DNA of 64,000 bases from Nemopilema nomurai (Eukaryota; Cnidaria; Scyphozoa; Rhizostomeae; Rhizostomatidae), in contig ML133438.1 in the NCBI GenBank assembly GCA_003864495.1, positions 62,001 through 126,000 of the forward strand. Direction: 5' to 3'. Below, one piece after another: positions 25,801 to 38,948 of this stretch. The stretch's first letter is position 1, and each line of letters begins with the position of its first letter. Position numbers and translations under genes: made by a program. The notes under the pieces were generated by a model that was given only the letters and a program-made list of their open reading frames with translations, was not told the origin of the DNA and made no database searches.

Positions 25801-28345
25801 TTGCGTGTACTCTGGATGTCAGAGCCTAAGGGTAGCTCGCGTGATATACTCAAAGGCCAAAAGATCTACCAGCAAATATTGCGGCTAGTATTTGCGCAAG
25901 TATCGCTTTTTGTTGCAAAGAGCTTTTAGTCAAAATCTGCTAAAGTTTGAACAGTCTAGTAAAAAATCAAAGCAATGCATGATATTGTAAAAGAATAATT
26001 TTCTAATGCCACATAACGTTATGCGAGGTTTACTTGAAAATTAAATAATGACAAGTTCGCTTACTTCCTTGGTATGCTCTTTTGACGACGTTAATTTCCT
26101 ACAAAAATGTTTAGAGTCTTAATTAAGTATTGGCAGAGAAAGCAAATGTTTTCAATGGAAAGTAGTTCATCATTTATAAAACTTGATAATAACAAAGTGC
26201 TCTTTGAAAATGGCAGAACAGTTTTGGACCTTGGTGCAAGTTAACGACGGACATAAGAAGTCATGTGGGTAGGAAACTGTCAGTATGTTCAAGAAACCCT
26301 CTTCTAGTGTAAATTAATTGCTAGTAAAAAAGCTTTTCAAATCTCCTAGATGCAGTAAGATTCTGAGCTAGAATATATGCAAGAAGGTAACTGATTGGCC
26401 TTTCTAGTGTACTAAAATCCCAACTCTACCATATCTAGCTCCATAATTCTAGTATAATGCAGTGTCATTGGGGGGAAAGTCATAAGTTGCAAACATACGT
26501 CATTGCCTCTTGTGCACAGTATTTCCGTGATCGTATCACTGAACTGATCTGAACTCTCATCTTCTTCTCCTGCTTCATTCTTGGCCTTTTGTGAGTGAAG
26601 TAAATAATTTAGCAAATCATCTTTAAGGAATGTTCCAGTGCACTAGACACTGCTATAAAGGCCAAACACAAAACAGTGTTAAAAATTAAAAACTCCAATG
26701 TTGTAAAATTAGTTTTCAAGGACTTAAAGTCTATACACTGACTCGGCCAAAATAGCTTGGAACATGATAACTTTCCATCGTTAACATCAGATAAATAACA
26801 TAGTTTACAAATAGCATATTGTTGATCCCAGCATTTCACAAACATTAACCAATACAGAATTCTACATACATTCCAAACTTCAAATATTGCCGAAGAATCG
26901 TAAACTTCTGGGGCGAGCATCAGCCCCAGGATAAAGTCCTCCATTTCTTGGCCAGTCAAGAAGCGCAGATCATCTACCAGATCCTGAAATGAATTTATAA
27001 AAGAGACTGCTTATGAATGCTCACTTTCTGCTCGGTACAAATGCTTTCCGCAAATCTTTTCAATGTGAGCGTTCTTTGCATGCTTTATTTGATAGCAGAA
27101 ACAAGGAACAAAGTGTCGGATAAAAGCAAGCTACCGTGTCCATATTGCCTAAATATTCGCTTTAGAAGGTAATGGGTACTAGTGGAAATAGCCTTTATGC
27201 TAGTGGTTGCACTTCACATTCGCTTCAATAGCAAGGAAATGGTCATATGGCCAAAGTTGAATATTATGGAAAATGACTACGCTCTGCAATCTTCAATAAT
27301 AACCATCTGCAATCCACATTTTATAATTAAATATATTAATATTGTAACAGGAGGACTTCTCTTCATCGCTCTATTGAGACAGAAAATCATTTTAGATTCA
27401 CAAACCCTTCGGTATCTTCTAAAAAATTCCCGAACAACAAGTTGCCTTTGTGAATTGTTTCGCGGGATGACAAACTTCAAGATTCCATCAACATTTCGGT
27501 CTAGAACGCAAAGCATTTAATCAGTGAATCAATTCTAAAACGTTTGAATTTGTTTTTAGTTTTTGGGTTGCTTCTATCAACTAAGCATCTGTTATCTTAC
27601 CGTTAATTGCTGTTTTATATTAAAAAATACACTAGAATAACCTTTCTGAGGAGTTTCACCTTGCTTAAAAGCTTCACACGATAGAGGTTCTAAAGCTTGA
27701 TAAGGAAAAGGATCAAGCTCCTTATGAAATGTCTGACGACCCACTATGTATACCGCAAAAGCTCTAGTAAGCCCCCCACTCTTTTGAACCCCATTCTCTA
27801 TTACGTCCCCCCCCCTTGTCAAGCAAAAATTTGAAATATTCCCCCTTCTCTATCGAATTCCCTCGTTAGCAAGATATGCCAAAAACACTTAATGTGAGAG
27901 TTAGCTTACAATGTTTCTTCTTTTAATAATCGCAACTTCTAATTTCAAACGAGTAAGTTTCATGGCTGTTTTCCTTATTTTTTTGCAAAAAAGCCTTTTT
28001 ACTTTGAGTTTTCAATAAGCCCTTTTCTCTAATTAGCCCCTCTCTCTTTTAAGGCCCCCCTTATAACTGTAAAAAATAAGTAAACCCCTGGGGCTTAAAA
28101 GACTTTTACGGTAATATTGAACATTTAAATATAAGCACATCTGCTTATCGTTAAATTGCCTTTGTAAACAAAGAAAGAGTCTACCCTACACAGGGAATGG
28201 ATTAGTTTTTTGAATGTCTACTGCTCTCGCGTGCTAGAATAATCATTGGCCTACTCTTTTGCAGCAGCGCCCGTCCAATTGCCTGTGCATCTTTAAGAGC
28301 ATTGAAGTCTTCCATTGGAATACCATGTATGGTGCCTCGATAGTA
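22861..28345 (-). other. Annexin core 2 (repeats 5-8)
   Basis: Repeat 5: GTIHGIPMEDFNALKDAQAI, then ILKFVIPRNNSQRQ; repeat 6: FILGLMLAPEVYDSS, an insertion, ITEILCTRGND, FGRDLQEDIENITSG; repeat 7: YIEILTTRNFAHLNAVF, ITGSDILEYLETDVSG; repeat 8: RDAPMYFCERI and DIKATFRRTYGRSLY, ending in a Lys/Arg-rich tail. Exons measure 124, 95, 114, 144, 34, 80, 69, 99, 76, 113 and 171 nt. Repeat 7 keeps a partial KGQD loop; the others have lost the calcium signature. Repeat 6 holds about 29 extra acidic residues where the GxGTD loop should be. Confidence 0.9.
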
Positions 28346-31300
28346 CTATTGAAAAATAGAAGGCTTAATTAAAGCAATGGTAGAAAGGGCTGATTTGTTG
28401 GCAATCTATTTCAGCGTGAGATTTTATGAGTTTTCATAGTAAAATACAACTATGAAGCTCTGGTATCAAGGGCACGGGCTATTCAAGAAACAAGATTTCG
28501 CTGTTAAGGGTGGGAAAGGCAAATTTAAGTCATCCAAGTCCTACTCCAGAATTATAAAATTCATTGCTGTAGCTGTTACAATTAATATTTCCTCATGTAG
28601 AACGCTTGCGGTGTGAAAACTCAGCTTAATGCTATCTCGCCCTGAAAACCAGAGTGCAGATAGAGAAATTATATGCTTGCTATACTTTAAAACCTATTTT
28701 CAGAGAGTATCTGAGCTATAAAATCCTTAGGCCAGACTAGGTAATAAGCACTTTTTGCAATTCAGGCTTCTGCTAGAGAACAAATTTGAGTAAAAACCCA
28801 AAATTTTGATAGTCACAGCATTTAAAACCCTGGTCCTTCTGGCCCCCCTTAAAAATGCGCTGATGTTGCAATATTGTCTATAAATCCTTTTTGCCCTAAA
28901 TCATTCACAACCACATGCTTACTTGAATTCTCTTTCCATAACTAGAAATAATTTCTCTATTTCTCTTCTCAAAGCTATCACAGCGCAAACTACAAAAGCA
29001 CTGACAAGGTCTATATGACGAGTGCAAAGCTGACCTTCTTCCTTCTTCCTTTGATAAATGGCACAACCTTCTCGAAAAAGTTGCTATCTCTCCTTCCTAC
29101 AAACGAAGGATCCTGCACAGGCTGGGGCAGATTGTGACTTTTCACACTTCCCCTGCGGTACGAGCCGCTTGCTGACCCACTGTCATTGTCACTACCGTCT
29201 GTTTCCCCTTTGAACTTGACTCGATTTTCTTGCCTGTTCATCCCTCTGGCTGCAGTGGAGAATGAGACGTTGGCAAGAACAGACTTCTTCTTCTCCCCGT
29301 CTTCCTGATTCTCGTCCGTAAAATCTAGGTTCTTTAAATTGTTCCGCAGTTCTTCTTGATCCGCCTTGCCACTGCCTTCGTCATCTGAATTATCTCCATC
29401 TCTAGCTTTTGGCTTTATCTCTTCTTCCTCCTCTTCTTCATAATCCAGCTCAAGCTCAACTACAGATTCTTCTTCAAGCTTGGCAATTCGCTAATTGTAG
29501 AAGGCAAAGAATATGGTCAATGTGTCCTGATGCCAGATCAAAAGGTGTGGTTGTCAATTTGACCTGCTTACGCCAGATTGTATTACATAAGACTATTGAT
29601 AAATGTTCATTAGCAAGCTCAAGGAAATGATTATTTCATCGCAATACTTCGGATTTTGCAACAACGATTTGTACGAGAATACAGTTATGTGTAAGACAAT
29701 ATTGCAAATTTCTTTGCTAAGTTTAATATTAGGTATGTATAGAGAAGATGTCTGGTTATAAGGCAATTGCAAAACCAGTTAGCTATGAAACGTCGTAAAT
29801 CAACAAATTTACAAAGAGGTTTTCATCTCCTTTAGCGATTGCAGTGCAAGCTAAGGTATACTCAAGGCAAAACAAACCTCTCTCCTTAGATTAAGACTCT
29901 TGAGCAATGTACTTGAGACTTGAATCTTCCGCAGAATGATTGTTATTGCATCATTGAGCGAAAGCCGCTTATTGAACGTAACCATATCAGCAGGAACAAC
30001 CAGCTTTGGGACTTTTGACTTGAAATAAAGAGGAGTACATTGATCAGGACACGTTTCGTGTTGGTCGAGCTCAGGGTATAATCGTTCCTCCAAATGGATC
30101 ATCCTTATCTTTCAGGGTATTAGGGGTTTGGCTGACCACCTTATAGCAATGTTTTCACAATCAATAGAAAATTGTGTTAATCTTTGCTTTATAACCATTA
30201 CAAGTCTGAAAAAGTTTATATGCTTTCCAGTTTCTTGCTATCAAGGGGTGCCTTTTTCATCGTATAGTTACCATTGTTCCAAACTTACCGCAACTTTGGA
30301 AGAGTTAAGACTTATATGAATCGAACAGAGTATGACCTTACCATAAGCAGTTTTCTTTGCTCTGCTGGAAGAAGCCCTGCAGGTCAAAATGTTCAAATGT
30401 TTGAGCTGAGCACACATATTCGATTCAGGGTATCATTGATTAGGGCTAAGTAATTAATAATACCCTGAAAAACAATTTGTCTGTCTCTTTGAGAGTAAGA
30501 AGCTAGTATATGTATGTATATTTGAAAGTAAGACTTTGTCGACTGCTTTTGAACAATTCAAGATAAAGAACCAACAGCTGGAAATAAGTTTTCGGTTGGT
30601 ATACTTCCAGGCATTATACAACCATTGAATTTTACAGCAACGCAACAACGTTCCTCTTGAATATAAAGCTACAGTAAATGATCATTTATTGAAGCAGCCA
30701 TGAATTTCTTAATACTAGAATATCAGCCTTTTCTCATTATTTCAGTAAATTTGACTGTTCCTATTTCTTCTATTCATCACAAGTGTTTTTGAAGTTTTAC
30801 TCGCAATCATCCAATTGAGCAAAAAACTTAATGCCAGATTTGTTAAGCAAAACTACAGATCCCTAGAGTTACTCAATGTCTGTGACAGTAAGCTAGCCTA
30901 CAGTGACAACAAATCATAGCAACCTTATAAATGTTCTAATGTGAAAAAATTGATTGGAAAGCGTACTTTCACTTAGAATGACAATTTACCTGCAATAATC
31001 CTCATCATGAGGCCACGTTCTGTGGAATGGCACGTGTTTTTGATGTAATCAAACAGATCCATGTCATATCTTAGCTTGAACAGCTCCTTGATCATCTTGT
31101 AATCGCGCTGTTAAGAGAAGCGTGTTTACCTTTACAGCAGACATTGACGCTAGAAAGCACAGTAGTTGTGGCCTGAATGTGCCAGTAGACATAATGATGT
31201 GCAGAAAATTTCAGATGATGATGAAAGGCGTTTAGTCTATGGGATCCACTCAGACATCTGGGCAATTTTCTACTTTGTGAACATGAAAGGGTTATCAAGC

Positions 31301-34300
31301 ACAGTAATGTAGCTTCTTGGGACATGTACTGGAGAAAAAATGCTTCGAACACCAAGTGGTAACAGGGAAAGTAGAAAGAAAAGAGATAGAAGAAGACAAA
31401 GACAGAAATTTCTCGGTGGGGTAGGCAAATGCTTAGACAGACGAGGTGTAGACATTATTCGATTGGCAGAAAACAAGACCTTGTATCATGCTGTGACAGC
31501 CAGTGTCAGAATATGACCAGGCACTACACGACGAAAACGAATCAAGCACTGTCTTTTACATATACTTACATCTTGTCTACTTATCATAATTCTGGTAAGG
31601 GTTTTGTCATCATCCAGACCTCCATAATGCGTACCATGAATCTTCTCAACAAAGTACCCAGGAGGGTTTTGGATGTATTGAACTAGTAAATAAAGGAATT
31701 TCTTAACAGAAAGACTATGATTTATCCTGAAATGATTACGACCAAACTTACTTGCTATAGGAATATCAATATTTGAGTAATTCGAATTTTAGACAACTAT
31801 CTTAAAGGGCTGTCAAGTTGGAGTTGTCCAGTAGATTCCTTCAAATATAGCATGGGCAGAAAATATAATAGAAAATAAAGTGCCGAAAAATAAAGGAAAA
31901 GTCAAAGTGGTAAAGTTAGAAAATGATATAATAAATGATATATTGAACAGCAGTGATTCGGATCTAAACTTATGCCATTTTATTACAATTTCCGTGTGCT
32001 TCTCCAGACTATATTGTCAAAAAACAAAATCTCTGCTCGAAACCAAGTACCATTAAGTTCTCTACAGCAATTTCTTGAAAATCACACTCTAGTAATGAAA
32101 TGACAAGCGAAGATGCTGGTTAACTGTATGCACAAATTTACAGTGCAATCAAAGACCTTAACAATAAACTTATGAAAATATTCAAAATGAATGATGATGC
32201 GTGAATCTAAAAAATGTACGTACTAATGGTCAAAAGGCATCTGCGCATGTTTCCAGAGAAGTGGTTGATGACGTCATTCTCCAAATCATGATGTTTGAAC
32301 TAGATGGCAAAAAATCAAAGAACTTTCTCAGAGTTCAATGTCAAATAGCCATATCACGTAATGAATGAAAAGAGAAATTCTGATAAAAACAGTTGCTAGG
32401 CAGATGTAAACCTAAAGATACACTATATAACAATTATTTCCAAGCAAGAAGGCAATTATTTTTTTTATCCAAATTGAACATTTTGTTTTCAATCCTCAGG
32501 TTGATGTTGTCATTTAATAGTGATTATGCGGTTTTTCTACTTCTCATAGAAAGGAGTTTGATGTACAAAACATTCAAGAACTGTTTATTTACATACTTTT
32601 CTGTATTCCGAAAGTATTGTTCGCAAAGTTGCATATCCAAGTTTGCCGAAAACCTCTGTGAATTTTCGGTCCATCTGATCACCTTCGACTCCTAGTATCT
32701 ATGATTGATTGCACATTGTTCATTACTCCAAACAAACAAAATTAATCAAAGCTCTAGGATCATTTTATTGAAAACATTGAACAAGGGTGAAAAATTGGCG
32801 CAATCGTATTTAAAAATTTTATCACGTAAAATATGATCTCCAACTTTTGCCAACTTACGATGCGAAAACATCTCAGCAAATCAGCCATTGCAACTACTCA
32901 GTAGGCAAGCAGGTTTAAAAGTCCTTTAAAAGCAACTTAAGTTAAGTAAAGAAAGCAGTAGACACTTACAGCAAACAGCGCTTTGGCTGTTACCAGTGCT
33001 TCCTCTTTGTTTGGTTCGCCGCTGTCGATTGTTCTATTTCCCTTTTTACGCAAAAAAGTTTTGGATAAGCTGACTTCATTATTATATGGAAGAATGCAAA
33101 ATCTAACTGAAAGTCTCATTTTCCAAATTTAATGAAAAAAGTGTGATTTATACGTTAATAGCGAGACTTCGCGAGGCATACCACAGCCAATGTCAGAAGC
33201 ATCCTTTGAAAAGACCCAGTAGTTTCGTCCTCAAGATCATCCATAAGGTCTTCAGCATATCCTATTAAACATAATAAATTGGTTACATTACCATACAATC
33301 ATACTAAAACATAACCAATTATTTGAATGCATTCACTACCACCGCCAAATATTCAATCTCTACTTGGAGGATCACAACTCCATTCGGTAACATGGTATAT
33401 GTAAGGTCTTACGGTTATATGCAATTCAGCTTTAAAATAGTGTTTGGTTAGCAACTAAAATATATAAAATAGTACCATTTTCTAACCCAACCCCCGCTTC
33501 TCCCAAACAATAGGTGCTCAGTCAACCCAGGACACAGAAATTGCAAGAGAAAATTGATTACGTCACGTGTAGTGTTTATTCTTATTTCATGCAATTTCTT
33601 ATGTGTAAAAAGCTTCTTAAACTTATATTCACGAGAACAGAGAAGCACGTGTTTCTGTTGTTGTTGAAAATAGCGGTTTAAAGCAAAAAACGTCAATACA
33701 TACGGTGTTTATAGGACGTCTTGATTGCTATAATTTCCTTTGAGAATAAGGTCATCGATTACAATTTTAAAGCTAGAATGCATTAGATTTTGTAGGCATA
33801 CTCAAAAAAGTTTGTGAGTAAAAATTTGAAAAGTGAAAAATTTATAGGCATCATAGTAGCGGCCTTATAATAATTTGTAATTCAAATAAGCCAAAATTTC
33901 TAGAAAGGAGCATTAGAGAGTTAATATTGTCATCGCTTTCACTTTACAGAAAATAGCAATAAACAGTGTATAAGGAATAAACAGTTGGATAAAGGAAGTG
34001 AAGTAAAAAACAACCTCATTGCTTCTAGTACAAAGGATTTCGATCAAAACTTCTGGTTCCTTATGCAGCCCCTGGTATACAAAAGATACATTGCCGTAAA
34101 AATAATTTGCAATGGGAACTACCGAGCCTAGTGTATGTTAACAAGCAGTAAAGACATACTATTCTTTGCCTGAAGCCGTAAGGAATGAAGGGCAAAATGA
34201 CTTCACGTAGAATATTGGGCATTCGCTTCACGTAGAATAGTTCTAATACGAGTTCACACTTCTTACCTTCATGGCATCTCTCAAACACATGGCGTCATAC

Positions 34301-37300
34301 TCGGCCGGTGGAAGCATCATGTAGGAAACAACACTCGCAATATCGGGTGGTAGCAGCTTTCGAACTTGTGTAAGCAAACTCTGGGAAAAATAACCAATGA
34401 TTTATTTTGTGGAAAAAATTAAAACAGTACGACCTGAAATGGCATCTACAGACGCTATTACAAAGGCGAGCATTGCGGATTGCGATTATTACCCACTGTT
34501 GCAGAGACTTTGAAAAAAGTTTCAAAAAAATTATAAAGTATAAGGATATTATTCTATATTCACTGTTTAAGGCTGCAAGATATTCAAAAGGTATGATGCT
34601 TCCAAAGGAGATTAACAAACGATTGATGTTAGGATTGTATCTAAAATTATGGCGGTTTCATACCTCTAAATATTCATCCCTATACATCTTCCTAATCCAT
34701 CTTCTGTTTGTATTTTTGTGGCAAATTATGGTGTCTACAACAACCTCTAAGTCAGGCTCTGCAAATAATGTTGAAATTGATAAGGAAAACACGAAAAAAC
34801 AATATTGTTTTATGATAGAAGCTTTGAGAATAAAATTGTAAGTTACTTTTTACTTCGAGCTTCAGCTTATTATTACAAGTTCCTGTAACGTATAACTCCA
34901 CTGTATTCTACTTTTCCAAGGCATCTTGAAAATCTTGAAAGCCTCAGAAAAGTTCGAAAACCCACTTTTTTCTCATCCTATCAAAACTCCTAGAGCATAA
35001 CCCATCCTTAACACTCTAGAAATCTGATAAATGCAATGTTTTTACCTGGCACCTTCACTAGAGCTTCCCTTATTATAATGGTGTCTTTTTCTAGCCTCGC
35101 TTTGGTGTGATTGACATCTCCAAAGTCACACGGCTCAATCACCAGCGGCGGTAGAATTTCTTCTCCTGCAGCCGAATCTGGGCGCTTGTACCTCTTCTTC
35201 AATCTACCAAACTCATCATAGTTATCACCAGAGGAATCACCATCGTTTTTCATATCCATCAAATCGATCGGAGTTTCGGGTTTCTTAAGATACTGCTTAG
35301 TTAAGATCATTTCATCGTCTTCAGAGTCTGTACTGTCAAATTCCTCTGTGGTGCTTCCCCTCCTCCGCCTTCTTTGCTTCTTGCCACGCAGGACATATTT
35401 TTGTCCCGGCCTGCCATCACGTAAAATCAAGTTCGGTCCATCGTCGGAGTCCCAGTCACTCCAGGACGAATCACTGCTCGGCTGGGCGTCCCTGATTATT
35501 TTCAATTGTTGTGATGGTGGAACAAAGTTCTTTGTTTTAAGCGACGGCCTTCTTGGGATTTTCATGTTTCTGTTGCTCTACATAGATGAAACATTTATTA
35601 ACTTATTAGAGACAAACTTATTAAAAAATTCAGCATGTCTAGTGAACATGGATGAGATTGTCCATATAAGTAATGCTATCAGGATTATGATAGATGTTTG
35701 CTTATGAAAGATCTTCTAAAGTTCAATTTCAAGAAAACAGGGTCAAAAAAGTCAGTAAAGTTTTTCTTATCTCACCTCATTGTCTTCTTCGTTATCGTCA
35801 CCAATCTCCATTGGATCTTGAGGATCTGGCGTGGGGACATTGGACGGGGGTTTAGGGGGCTTCACGGCATGTGGACTGGAAGGCCCATTGATATTGTCCA
35901 GCTGAAACAAACAGTGAAGAGTCAAGCAGGACTTAAAGAAAGATTCATTGTCAGAGAAGATGAATGCTCATTGACTTAATAGACAATACCGGGAAGAAAA
36001 AGCTTTTACCTCCTCTTCTATCTCGTCTTCAGAACTCTCTGGTTCAGGTTCCGGCTTTGGCTGCAATCAAAAAGGGTCCCTTGAGTGGGTGACTTGCTTT
36101 CTATCAAAAATCTCTTTAATCAAAGTTTAAGTTATGGCTATTAGCTACCTTAAAGAAGTTATCCTAAATAAGTGACAGACGCCAGAATTGGCAATCCCTT
36201 TTGCCGTAGATACCTTTATCCGTCTTGGACTCTTCTTGACTCTACGTCCCAGAATGACATCCCGGTAATAAAGATGCCTTTTCCAATGGTCATTCTGCAA
36301 GAATTCAATTCAGAAAGAATTCAATGTGAAAAGTACCCACCGTTTCTGAGAACAGATAAAGCCGACGATTAACATTGGTAATACTGCAAAGTCGAGAACT
36401 TTTAATGGTAACAGCATTTAATCTCTCCTCTTGAAGCAATACCCTTGCCTACGTTCATGAGTATGGATAAAAATTCACTATCCAAGAAAGCTTTAGAAAA
36501 TATAATGCATCAATTTTTCGATGGTCGCATAGCGCATTACAAGGTAAAGATTTCTTTTCTTTATGATAGGAAGGGATTCTTTGCTCAAAAGATGTCTACG
36601 TAGCAGTCAAGGCTACGTAAAATGTATGCTTGGAATTAAGTCAAAGTGAAAATAACATTTGTAGTGCTTAGAATATTCTTATGCGTTTTTACAGACAGCA
36701 AAACAACAAATAAAATAAAGGGGCGTACCTGTGCAGACAAACTGTAGGCTGATCTGGGCAAAAGGCCTTTTTCCTTTAAGAAAGAGACAAGGAGCAACTG
36801 AGAATTTTCTGCTCTCAGGTAAATGCCTTAATAAATGAAATTGGCTACTTCCAATTAACTCAGGTCTTAATTGAAGTAATTTACAATGCATATGTAGAGC
36901 GATGCACTATTTCGCCTACATTTTCTCTAAATTTAGATGTTTATGCCCATAATTTATATATGTACATACAACAACGTCTAAAGAGGACATTTACAAGAAT
37001 TAAAGCATGGAATTTATTAGCAAAAAGGTTGGTAAGGAATCCTTTTCGAAACCACTTTTGGATAGCATAGATAGGAACCTTGGCTCTTTGTGGTGGCTTT
37101 GGGTGGACTCTTCCTGGAGTTGACATTGCGTTACTTCGAGAAGTTACAATTTCTTTGTTTATCTTGCTTTGAGGACGAGATCTTTGGCTAGACCTTGCAG
37201 AGGCTGATGGTCGTATGTAAACATCGATTCTTTTTCTGTCAGTTTTGGCAGATTTTGCGTTCCGCTCTACAAACATTTTTGGCCTAGGCTCGATCTCTCT

Positions 37301-38948
37301 TCTTGGGATTGGCTCTTCGAATTCACCACTTCTGCCGAATCGCGGGCTTCCAGGAAACGGCCTATGTGAAAAATGTGCAAACGATACATCTTTATTAATA
37401 GTTGCTGCAGAACTAGCTATATGGCACATCATCAGTAGCTCAACGAACAGAGGACTTGGAGACAGATAGATATCCTAGAAAATACACCTCTGTTTAGAAA
37501 ACTGTTTTTTCCTTGTGTACCAATCGTGATTGCTGCACATTGTTAGCTGTCAAGCTTTTAATCTAAAGTGGATATTTTCTTAAAAGCTAGTCAGTTTCCA
37601 AGATTCATCTAAGTATGCTTTGGTCAATGATGAAGCCTTTTAACATATATCTCTTTGTAAAGCTCAAGGAATGGTAAGATGGTGGTCACATTGAGAGGAA
37701 GGACCAGAACACCCCTAGGTGAGAATACGCTTCTCAGTACCTAAAAACTACCTCCGTGTGGCAGGTAGGAACAAACAAACAAATACTGCGAATAGGAAAG
37801 TCAATATCTCTGTACTGTTATAAAAGACATTGATATAGGCACTATAGTCGATCGTTGAAGCTGTCCACCAGATCTAATTGACGGGGCCACTCTTGGCTTT
37901 TAAAAACATGCGGCAATCTTTCAACTAACAAAATTTTCACTTGATGCCCATTCACTCGCCTTCCTATTGAACTACTATTCGTTACTTATAATAATATCAG
38001 TATTCAGACTCACTGGTATTTTGGCATCGATGCTGGTTGTCCTTGCAGCATTTTCAACTAAAAGGTTGAAGAAAAGAACTTTGTCATATTTTCCTATTAT
38101 AAGATATTGGCTTTCACAAAAAAGTCGTGTAGATGTTGCTTGCTATATAACATGGATAAAACATCACATGTATAAGAATGTTTTGTTTCTAAAACAGATG
38201 AACAATTCACAACCATTTAGAGAAGACCATATTTACTTTGAGCTGGGCAAAGATTCAATCGTTGATTGAAATTTTGGCCCATTGATGCGCATTTGTATTC
38301 TGTTTCAACAAAGGCTCACCATGAAGCAGAGCTTTCTGCTCCCAATTGCGATACAATGTATCATTTACACCATGGCAACAAAAAAGTTTCAATTAAGAGA
38401 AATAATTGTCACCACCATAAAAGGTATGAAATTACCACTGAGCTCCATTAGAATGAAAAAGACAGATTATCACAAATATATGCTTCAAATAGGAAAGCAT
38501 TTGCAATTCCTTTTAATTATTTTTCAAGAAAGGCCAATTTTGCAGTTCCTGACTCTCTTTTCTCAATGCAAGTATATTACAAAAACTGTCAATCCAAAGC
38601 AAATAAATGTCGCAATGCAAAGAGGTTTTGACTTCTTTCAATTGAGTTGTGTGATGCAACTAATATTCAAATATTTTCAGCTATATCATTCCGCTAGAGT
38701 CATTGACGATAAAGTTAAAACTCTTTTGCAAAATTTATATACGAAATTTGTCTTGGGCACATTGCTCGCTTAGTATATGCTATATAAATTTAAGCGTAAA
38801 AATAAACCATGAAATGCACCAAAATAAAGTTAATGGTTTTACTTACGCGGTAGGTATGCAAATGGTAGTTATGCGCCTTCCATCTCTTGTCCAGCAAAAT
38901 GCTGCTGGGCTGGAATTTCGGTGCAGATTTCTGCTTCAATGACGACAT
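22861..38948 (-). CDS. Double-core (eight-repeat) annexin with acidic disordered N-terminus
   Basis: Annexins bind membranes through four-helix repeats. Exons supported: 38948-38847 (start ATG, 34 aa), 37362-36995, 36060-36010, 35901-35776, 35577-35046, 34758-34664, 34380-34267, 34071-34015, 33737-33704, 33261-33182, 33041-32970, 32698-32597, 32299-32224, 31682-31570, 31107-30990, 30376-30342, 30018-29878, 29490-29035, 28345-28222, 27500-27406, 26983-26870, 26642-26499, 26098-26065, 25732-25653, 25365-25297, 24850-24752, 24357-24282, 23497-23385, 23031-22861. From 36060 to the stop all junctions agree in phase: 1106 residues. Two four-repeat cores are separated by a charged linker. Type II calcium loops (GxGT...D/E) are nearly absent. 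The link between the first two exons is unresolved (phase conflict, probably a missing exon); the 38.9 kb exon may belong elsewhere. Annexin identity is sure; function (scaffold, calcium-independent binder) is inferred. Confidence 0.9.
27750..28110. repeat. C-rich low-complexity intronic segment
   Basis: Several runs of five to ten C alternate with T-rich DNA inside the annexin intron between 28222 and 27500, unlike neighbouring introns; a further C run lies near 28843. May be a worn transposable element tail. Identity unknown. Confidence 0.3.
29035..30376 (-). other. Inter-core linker of the annexin
   Basis: Three exons (35, 141 and 456 nt, all phase consistent) join the cores. The first two give a partly helical stretch containing FNKRLSLNDAITIILRKI. 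The third encodes 152 residues of low complexity: a Glu run after VVELELDYEE, DNSDDEGSG, NDSGSASGSYRRGS and a basic end (FIKGRRKK). Many Ser/Asp and RRxS patterns suggest phosphorylation sites; that is inference. Far longer than the roughly 25-residue linker of vertebrate annexin A6. Confidence 0.8.
30990..35140 (-). other. Annexin core 1 (repeats 1-4)
   Basis: Repeat 1 begins in the end of the 35577 exon and continues in 34758-34664 and 34380-34267; repeat 2 carries VLIEILCTRSNE and DLMDDLEDETTGSF; repeat 3 includes LGYATLRTILSEYRK; repeat 4 has PPGYFVEKIHG, RIMISRQD and ends DLFDYIKNTCH. Repeat 1 has no GxGT loop, repeat 2 keeps only MKG then LHKE, repeat 3 has VEGD and repeat 4 GGLDDD. Exons from 34758 down measure 95, 114, 57, 34, 80, 72, 102, 76, 113 and 118 nt. 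Confidence 0.88.

Noticed and set aside
27592..27822. 76-codon minus-strand frame in an annexin intron
   Set aside because: Overlaps the C-rich repeat, and the annexin repeat-5 exons on either side join in frame without it.
34407..34841. 144-codon plus-strand open frame
   Set aside because: Antisense to the annexin exon at 34758-34664, which fits in length and phase.
38282..38773. 163-codon plus-strand open frame
   Set aside because: One of the longest frames but starts with TTG, has AT-driven composition, lies in a presumed annexin intron and resembles no family.
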